Shown here one piece after another: positions 7,032-11,267 of a stretch of 11,267 nucleotides of DNA (position 1 is its first letter; each line of letters begins with the position of its first letter). Under the pieces are notes generated by a model that worked only from the letters and a program-made list of their open reading frames with translations, had not been told where the DNA came from and did no database searches. The position numbers and the translations under genes are program-made. Origin of the DNA: Candidatus Dojkabacteria bacterium CG_4_10_14_0_2_um_filter_Dojkabacteria_WS6_41_15. GTDB lineage: Bacteria > Patescibacteriota > Dojkabacteria > GCA-002793355. Where the stretch lies: the NCBI GenBank assembly GCA_002793355.1, contig PFQB01000072.1, positions 1 to 11,267 of the forward strand, in the 5' to 3' direction.

Positions 7032-8108
7032 ATGAAAAGTCTCCTTCGGTTCATTGGCTGGTGTATTGGACTTTTTGGCTCGTTTCTTTTAACGCTATTC
7101 CTTGTGCTCACCATCGTATTAACAGCACTTTCAATGACGCTGACGAATCGCAATAACCTGAAGATGTGGTTGAAGAGTTCAACGCTGTACGAGAATGCCA
7201 AAAGTCTTGTTATAGAATCAATGATTCAGATTCCTACAGAAGGCACGAAAGATTCCAGCGCAACGGAAGAATCTTATTTTGCTGCAATGGGAAAAAGGCT
7301 TCAGAATTCGAATGACGACTTTACCAAGTTGATAAACAAAATTGTTACTCCGCAGTATCTGGAGAGTACGTTGAACACAGTGATTGATGCCACGTATGAT
7401 TGGCTTGAGAAAAAAACTGAAAACCTCGACTTTACGATTAAGATAGTGGAAAACAAGGCCGACTTCGTAGAATTTCTTGCAATTACTTTTCGAGAAAAGG
7501 CAAAACAGTTGCCGGCTTGCCCGAAGAATTTTAAAGTAACAGCAAAATTTGAACCACTTGGGACATCGTGCTGGCCACGTGGCATGAGTTATAACGAGAT
7601 TAACAAGTTTATCGATAAGAATTCGAATAGGCCAGAGTTCCAGGAGTTGTTTAATAAGACCGGTTTTTCGTCAGAAGCGTTCAAAATTCCGCTGGAAACA
7701 TCGCAGCAGGTACAGCGCATTTACGTGCTTGTTCGTTTTCTCCCGCTACTCGTTATTGTAGTTGTTTTGGTTCTGTCTGGTCTGTGCATCTTGTTTATAC
7801 CAAGTAAAAGAGGAGCCTTTGTTATTGTCGGGCTTGCGTTACTTTTTCCGGGAATATTATGGCTGGTAGGGGCACTATCTGGAGTCATGAGCACAAAATA
7901 TATATTTTCAAATATCCCTGATACTGTGCAAAGTGCGCAATTTGTTTTACTGAGTCCCTATCTGAAGTTGTTAGTTGAAGCGGTATTGAGTAGTTTTAAA
8001 TCAAGACTGTTTTTGTGTATAGGAACTGCTATAGCGATGGGAGCTCTACTGATAGTGGTTGGAACCATATCCTTTAGAAAACCAAAAGCTGTAACAAAGA
8101 CTGGATAG
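7032..8108 (+). CDS. Unrecognised four-helix membrane protein with large extracytoplasmic domain
   Basis: A 358-residue protein. A membrane helix (about 8-35) is followed by a soluble region of about 190 residues (40-228), then helices at about 232-256, 260-284 and 326-347, ending in a basic tail (RKPKAVTKTG). If the N-terminus is inside, the soluble region lies outside the membrane. It contains only two cysteines, Cys163 (LPACP) and Cys180 (TSCWPRG), likely a disulfide. I faintly recall membrane proteins in Chloroflexi and candidate phyla with a similar two-cysteine pattern, but assign no function. The gene follows csoR by 80 bases on the same strand with no terminator between, so it may be read with the copper operon, although nothing in it binds copper in an obvious way. 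It ends 5 bases before a convergent gene. Confidence 0.8.
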   Translation: MKSLLRFIGWCIGLFGSFLLTLFLVLTIVLTALSMTLTNRNNLKMWLKSSTLYENAKSLVIESMIQIPTEGTKDSSATEESYFAAMGKRLQNSNDDFTKLINKIVTPQYLESTLNTVIDATYDWLEKKTENLDFTIKIVENKADFVEFLAITFREKAKQLPACPKNFKVTAKFEPLGTSCWPRGMSYNEINKFIDKNSNRPEFQELFNKTGFSSEAFKIPLETSQQVQRIYVLVRFLPLLVIVVVLVLSGLCILFIPSKRGAFVIVGLALLFPGILWLVGALSGVMSTKYIFSNIPDTVQSAQFVLLSPYLKLLVEAVLSSFKSRLFLCIGTAIAMGALLIVVGTISFRKPKAVTKTG

Positions 8109-8113
8109 TAGCA

Positions 8114-8554
8114 TTACCGCAACACCGTTTTCAGCTTTGAAATATGCTCGTTTCTCAGGTGCTCAATGTCTAATTGCAACCATGTAGTGGGTGTGCTGTT
8201 AGCGTCTACCCATATCTTTTTATTGGCTAAATCCTCTACGATTGAGTCAAAAGACAGAACCAAGTCCGAGCTTGAGTGTTTAAGTTCATCTATCAAAGCT
8301 TCCCAAGAGTAATACCTTTTTTGGTGGATAACTTGTTTGTTAAAGGCATCAAAATCAAGTATTTTTTCTATTTTCTTACCTTGAAGGAAAGCCTCGATTT
8401 CTCCGATTCTTTGCAAATTCCATCCCGCAATATGGGCGACCACTTCTCGCAATGTCCAGTCATAAAAAAGCTTCTTCTCGCGAAGTTCGAAAGGGAAGTT
8501 TATGATAAGGTTGGTTAATTCATCAACAGTTTTCTTAAGTGCCGTAGTATTCAT
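8114..8554 (-). CDS. DinB-superfamily four-helix-bundle protein (ClbS/DfsB-like)
   Basis: A 146-residue protein with the DinB-like pattern: an N-terminal helix, then DWTLREVVAHIAGWN (His41), GEIEAFLQGKK, and a last helix IEHLRNEHISKLK (His132, His137). Three histidines in this arrangement could form the metal site seen in many family members. Relatives include thiol-dependent transferases, nuclease-like DinB proteins and ClbS/DfsB resistance proteins; the sequence does not decide between them. A longer reading (24 more residues from 8626) is possible, but a good promoter (TTGAAT-17-GATAAT) lies inside that extension and puts the transcript start at or next to ATG 8554, so the shorter, leaderless form is chosen. 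It is convergent with the membrane protein and divergent from the Nudix-Sua5 gene. Confidence 0.78.
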   Translation of the reverse strand: MNTTALKKTVDELTNLIINFPFELREKKLFYDWTLREVVAHIAGWNLQRIGEIEAFLQGKKIEKILDFDAFNKQVIHQKRYYSWEALIDELKHSSSDLVLSFDSIVEDLANKKIWVDANSTPTTWLQLDIEHLRNEHISKLKTVLR

Positions 8555-8560
8555 ACAAAG

Positions 8561-8589
8561 ATTATCACGCGAAGCCGGTACATATTCAA
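8561..8589 (-). promoter_or_regulatory. Promoter of the DinB-like gene, probably leaderless
   Basis: Read on the minus strand: TTGAAT (8589-8584), 17 bases, GATAAT (8566-8561). The -10 has one mismatch and the -35 two. The expected start site, 6-8 bases on, falls at or within a base or two of ATG 8554, leaving essentially no 5' UTR. Confidence 0.65.
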
Positions 8590-8632
8590 GAGCGAGCTGT
8601 TTACTGCCGTGCCAGATAATTCCCAAACGCGG

Positions 8633-8638
8633 TATAAT
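8633..8638 (+). promoter_or_regulatory. -10 box of the Nudix-Sua5 gene, probably leaderless
   Basis: A perfect TATAAT ends five bases before ATG 8644, so transcription should begin at or next to the start codon. The -35 region (about 8609-8616) is poor. An in-frame stop TAA at 8635-8637 lies within the -10 box and rules out any upstream start for the gene. Confidence 0.6.
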
Positions 8639-8643
8639 TCCCC

Positions 8644-10089
8644 ATGCAACAAGTAGTTCTGGCAGTCATTTTTCACCAAGGGCGAGTAGTGGTTGAGCAA
8701 TTATCTGAGGCAATACAACCAGAATTTCGAGGTGTTCCTGTGGTTCTGCCCGGAGGATACGTAAAAGAGGGAGAAGCACTTAAAGTTGCGATAAAGCGCA
8801 AGGTTGTTACCGATATTGGTATCACTGTCCAAGTGGAGGGACTGATAGCAACGAGAGCGCACCCGTTGTTTCCAGAGAGTTCCTTTACTTATTTCTTCTG
8901 CACGGTGATAGGGACTGCGACGCTGAGTAACCATAATCGAAAGAAGATAATAAATGCCCAATGGGTAGATATCAATACAGCGGCAACGCTTATGTTGACG
9001 CTACACTCAAAAGTCGTTGCGTTCATGATCCGCCAAGTCTACGGCATTACACTCCCCAAAGGCACAACACTTCCCGAACTTGCGTGGTTAGCGCAAGACT
9101 TTGAACTATTTGGGCAAAAAGTTCGGGCTGGTGAACTCGTCGCATTTCCAACCGAAACGGTATATGGAATCGGAGCGAATGCATTCGATTCTGTTGCCGT
9201 AGCCAAGATTTTTAAAGCAAAGAATCGTCCTGCAGACAATCCGCTTATTGTGCATGTGCCGTCATTGGAAGCAGTTGAACAAGTCGCAGCTTCAATAGAC
9301 AACCTCTCTGCGAAGTTACTGGAACGATTGACTCCTGGCCCAATTACTGTATTGTTGCCCAAGAAGGATACTATTACTGACCTGGTGACTGCTGGTTCAC
9401 CGTTTGTTGGCGTAAGAATTCCAGCAAATCTGTTTGCACTCGAGTTCCTTGCTGCTGCAAAGGTTCCCATTGCAGCTCCCTCGGCGAATAAATCGGGAAA
9501 ACCAAGCGCAACACACCATGCGCATGTTATTGAGGCATTCGGAAAGGAGGTGCCAAACGTCATTTGTGCAGGAAAGACCTTTTTCGGCTTGGAATCCACT
9601 GTGGTGTTACCAAAAAACGGTGAACAACTGGTTATTCTTCGGCAAGGAGCCATAACAAAAGAGAATCTAACGCTGGCTTTCCCAGGTACAGAAGTAATTA
9701 TCGCCACAATAAATGACGCAACCAATGCACCATCACCTGGAATCAGGCAGCGTCACTATGCGCCAACGGCAAACGTAACTATAGTTCCCAGAGGTACTCA
9801 AAAGTCTACGGTTGCGTTGATAAAAGCGACGTATCGGGCCGAAGAAAAGAACAAGCGTGCGGTTGCAATTCTCTGTTCACTAGAAATGCAGAAAAAACTA
9901 CCAGGAAATTTCACGGTTATTCCGTTAGGTAGTGAAAAAGAACCAGATACTATCGCAAAGAGCCTCTACAGTGCGTTGCTAGAATGTGATTCGCAGGGCG
10001 TAACAAAGATTATAATCCAGTCATTTTCAGAAGCAGGACTCGGGCAAACGTTGATGGAAAGAATACGACGGATATCTGAGACTGAATGA
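8644..10089 (+). CDS. Degenerate Nudix domain fused to Sua5 threonylcarbamoyl-AMP synthase
   Basis: A 481-residue fusion. Residues 1-130 have the Nudix layout: VVLAVIF, VVLPGGYVKEGE, and the box G38-x5-E44-x7-R52 with correct spacing through G59-I60. However, the REUXEE glutamates are Lys53, Thr56 and Asp57, so hydrolase activity is doubtful. Residues 155-340 form the YrdC domain that makes L-threonylcarbamoyl-AMP from threonine, bicarbonate and ATP for tRNA t6A37: GELVAFPTETVYGIGA, KAKNRPADNPLIVHV, LTPGPITVLLP, VGVRIP, IAAPSANKSGKPSAT, LESTVV, ILRQGAIT. After the linker SPGIRQRHYAP (364-374) comes the C-terminal Sua5 domain, ending GLGQTLMERIRRIS. This part is complete and full length for Sua5, so it is Sua5 rather than short TsaC. 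An in-frame stop at 8635 fixes the start at ATG 8644. A sequencing artefact is unlikely, since one frame carries both domains cleanly. Confidence 0.9.
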   Translation: MQQVVLAVIFHQGRVVVEQLSEAIQPEFRGVPVVLPGGYVKEGEALKVAIKRKVVTDIGITVQVEGLIATRAHPLFPESSFTYFFCTVIGTATLSNHNRKKIINAQWVDINTAATLMLTLHSKVVAFMIRQVYGITLPKGTTLPELAWLAQDFELFGQKVRAGELVAFPTETVYGIGANAFDSVAVAKIFKAKNRPADNPLIVHVPSLEAVEQVAASIDNLSAKLLERLTPGPITVLLPKKDTITDLVTAGSPFVGVRIPANLFALEFLAAAKVPIAAPSANKSGKPSATHHAHVIEAFGKEVPNVICAGKTFFGLESTVVLPKNGEQLVILRQGAITKENLTLAFPGTEVIIATINDATNAPSPGIRQRHYAPTANVTIVPRGTQKSTVALIKATYRAEEKNKRAVAILCSLEMQKKLPGNFTVIPLGSEKEPDTIAKSLYSALLECDSQGVTKIIIQSFSEAGLGQTLMERIRRISETE

Positions 10090-10131
10090 CTGCCATTTCT
10101 TTTAGGATGAATAGCATGAAGTTGATAAGAT

Positions 10132-10161
10132 TTGCTGCGGAGGGTGTAATAGTGGTATACT
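10132..10161 (+). promoter_or_regulatory. Extended -10 promoter of the cold-shock gene
   Basis: TGGTATACT (10153-10161) is an extended -10 element. TTGCTG (10132-10137) lies 18 bases before the hexamer. A second overlapping possibility is TTGATA (10122-10127), 17 bases, TGTAAT (10145-10150). The predicted start near 10168 leaves an untranslated leader of about 77 bases. Confidence 0.62.
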
Positions 10162-10184
10162 GTCTATAAGTTTCGAAATGTTTT

Positions 10185-10240
10185 TGAGTATTCTCATAAA
10201 ATCAAGAAGATATTTCCCACAAATAAATTTATTTTAAGGA
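10185..10240 (+). promoter_or_regulatory. 5' UTR of csp: small hairpin, AT palindrome and Shine-Dalgarno
   Basis: Within the leader, TGAG-TATT-CTCA (10185-10196) can form a 4-bp hairpin. AAATAAATTTATTT (10221-10234) is a perfect 14-base palindrome ending just before TAAGGA (10235-10240), an SD four bases from ATG 10245. This is the clearest SD in the window. Leader structure often controls csp translation by temperature; whether it does here is inferred. Confidence 0.5.
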
Positions 10241-10244
10241 AACT

Positions 10245-10451
10245 ATGGCAAACGGAGTTGTAAAAACCGTTACCGACCGAGGCTTCGGCTTCATCAGCAT
10301 GGAAGGATCCGATAAGGATATCTTCTACCACGAGAAATCGTTGGAAGGTGATCTTGCAGTACGAAAGCTCCAGGTTGGAGACAAAGTTACCTTCGATGTC
10401 GAAGAGACACCAAAGGGACAAAATGCAATGAATATCAAACTTGTAGAATAA
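10245..10451 (+). CDS. Cold-shock domain protein (CspA family)
   Basis: A 68-residue single cold-shock domain of usual length. RNP1 is seen in DRGFGFISMEG (residues 11-21) and RNP2 in DIFYHEKSL (25-33), with Tyr in place of the commoner Val/Phe. The family forms a five-stranded beta barrel that binds single-stranded RNA or DNA and melts RNA structure, acting as an RNA chaperone. The gene stands alone: own promoter, structured leader, strong SD, and an intrinsic terminator 20 bases after the stop. I cannot tell which paralogue it is (cspA, B, C, E), so no symbol is given. Confidence 0.95.
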   Translation: MANGVVKTVTDRGFGFISMEGSDKDIFYHEKSLEGDLAVRKLQVGDKVTFDVEETPKGQNAMNIKLVE

Positions 10452-10471
10452 TTTTTACAAGAGAGAAATCG

Positions 10472-10499
10472 AAAACAGGCGCGTTGCGCCTGTTTTTTT
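10472..10499 (+). terminator. Intrinsic terminator of the cold-shock gene
   Basis: AAAACAGGCGC (10472-10482) pairs perfectly with GCGCCTGTTTT (10486-10496) around a three-base loop, and a run of seven T (10493-10499) follows. The core is eight GC-rich pairs. On the minus strand the same stem is followed by only four T, so it might also weakly stop the convergent obg transcript. Confidence 0.95.
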
Positions 10500-10576
10500 G
10501 TATATACACTACGAACTTTTAGCTGATTATTTCGGAAACTATTTTCTTTTTGCTCATTTCTGGGTATTCAACAAAG

Positions 10577-11267
10577 TCAAGGAGATTCAGGAGCGGCACT
10601 CTCGATTTCGGTTGACGTTTTTGGGAGTTCGTCTTTATGTTTCTGCAGTTGTGTTTCCAAAAGTGCTTTAACCTTTTCAATGGAATCATCATCAAGAATA
10701 GAGCAGGGGACAACAGGTATCCCCAACTTCTCAAACTGCTTAATTGCTGCTGTTATTTTTGCTGGTGTAGATTCGTCTGACTTGGTCAGCAGCACTACTT
10801 CTGGTTTATTGTACAAATCTTCGCTGATTAGCAGTATCTCCTTGCGAAGTTCTTGATATCGTTTAACAGGCTTTTCTGCTTCAAGACCAACCAAATGTGC
10901 GACCATTCTGCAATATTCAGTGTGTTGTACGAAAGCGGTACCAAGACCTTTGCCTTCGTGTGTACCATCAATTAACCCAGGTAGATCCATTAGCTTAGTT
11001 GTGCCCATATGTCCGGTTTGTGGCTCAAGAGTTGTAAATTCGTAGGCAGCTGTCTTTGCTTTTGCATTGGTTAATTTGTTTAGAAGGGAGGATTTACCGG
11101 CATTTGGGTAGCCCATGAAAATTACATCTGCAGTTAGCTTCAGTACTAGGGTTACCTCAGCCTTTTCTCCTTGTCGCTCCATTTCGGTGGCTCCCTTACG
11201 ATAGGGGTGCATTTTGATGCTCAGATTCCCAAGAGTACCTTTTCCGCCAGAAAGTATCTTCTCTCTT
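10577..11267 (-). CDS. obg: Obg-family GTPase, N-terminus cut by window edge
   Basis: The frame runs open from the right edge to the TGA at 10577-10579; 229 residues are visible. The first part is the end of the glycine-rich Obg fold (SGGKGTLGNL, then RQGEKAEVTLVLKLTADV). The GTPase domain follows with G1 GYPNAGKSS, G2 in AYEFTTLEPQTG, G3 DLPGLIDGTHEGKGLG, G4 as TKSD (usually NKxD) and a poorly kept G5 (PCSIL). Obg proteins bind GTP and the 50S subunit and act in ribosome assembly and stress signalling. After the G domain there is only a short Ser/Glu-rich tail, with no OCT domain. A start at ATG 11212 is in frame, but the Obg-fold residues upstream show that the real start is beyond the window. 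Confidence 0.93.
   Translation of the reverse strand, partial: REKILSGGKGTLGNLSIKMHPYRKGATEMERQGEKAEVTLVLKLTADVIFMGYPNAGKSSLLNKLTNAKAKTAAYEFTTLEPQTGHMGTTKLMDLPGLIDGTHEGKGLGTAFVQHTEYCRMVAHLVGLEAEKPVKRYQELRKEILLISEDLYNKPEVVLLTKSDESTPAKITAAIKQFEKLGIPVVPCSILDDDSIEKVKALLETQLQKHKDELPKTSTEIESAAPESP

Noticed and set aside
9039..9725. Open frame of 228 codons on the minus strand inside the Sua5 gene
   Set aside because: It is a shadow of the conserved YrdC coding frame, with no recognisable domain or start signal.
10107..10169. 20-codon reading frame between the Nudix-Sua5 and csp genes
   Set aside because: It overlaps the csp promoter elements, and its sequence shows no motif; chance occurrence is the simplest explanation.
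10519..10734. 71-codon minus-strand frame near the obg end
   Set aside because: It overlaps the obg C-terminal coding region in another frame and has no family features.

Overview
This window reads as bacterial chromosome with densely packed genes on both strands. Most starts have no Shine-Dalgarno, and two neighbouring genes look leaderless. Small intergenic gaps, single-membrane-style copper handling and mostly poor SD use would fit a reduced-genome lineage such as Patescibacteria/CPR or another fermenter. That placement is an inference, not something a marker gene here proves. UGA is used as a normal stop (the copA and obg ends), so the UGA=Gly code is not in use.

Layout. (1) 1-2445, minus strand: pyruvate formate-lyase, followed by and overlapping the start of its radical-SAM activating enzyme, which runs off the left edge. 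(2) 2538-6951, plus strand: a compact copper-homeostasis operon. A consensus sigma-70 promoter is directly followed by a CsoR-type operator, then a membrane-anchored histidine-free cupredoxin, a CopZ-like HMA chaperone, a CopA Cu(I) P1B-ATPase, an HMA-DsbD_2 (TauE/SafE-like) fused membrane protein, and last the CsoR/DUF156 regulator. (3) 7032-8108, plus: an unrecognised four-helix membrane protein with a large outside domain carrying a cysteine pair. (4) 8114-8554, minus: a DinB/ClbS-DfsB-like four-helix-bundle protein, divergent from (5) 8644-10089, plus: a fusion of a Nudix-fold domain with lost catalytic glutamates to a complete Sua5 threonylcarbamoyl-AMP synthase. (6) 10245-10451, plus: a cold-shock protein with its own extended -10 promoter, a UTR of about 77 nt, a strong SD and an intrinsic terminator. 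(7) 10577-11267, minus: an Obg-family GTPase cut by the right edge.

How they work together. PFL and its activase form the anaerobic pyruvate to acetyl-CoA plus formate step. The copper operon is self-contained: CsoR probably senses cytosolic Cu(I) and releases the 2572-2588 operator, CopZ shuttles Cu(I) to CopA, CopA exports it, and the anchored cupredoxin can take it on the outer face. The HMA-DsbD_2 protein could supply copper or reducing equivalents across the membrane. Sua5 (tRNA t6A37 synthesis), Csp and Obg are translation or RNA housekeeping genes. The least ordinary items are the degenerate-Nudix/Sua5 fusion, the His-free cupredoxin and HMA-DsbD_2 pairing, and the back-to-back leaderless promoters at 8561-8638.
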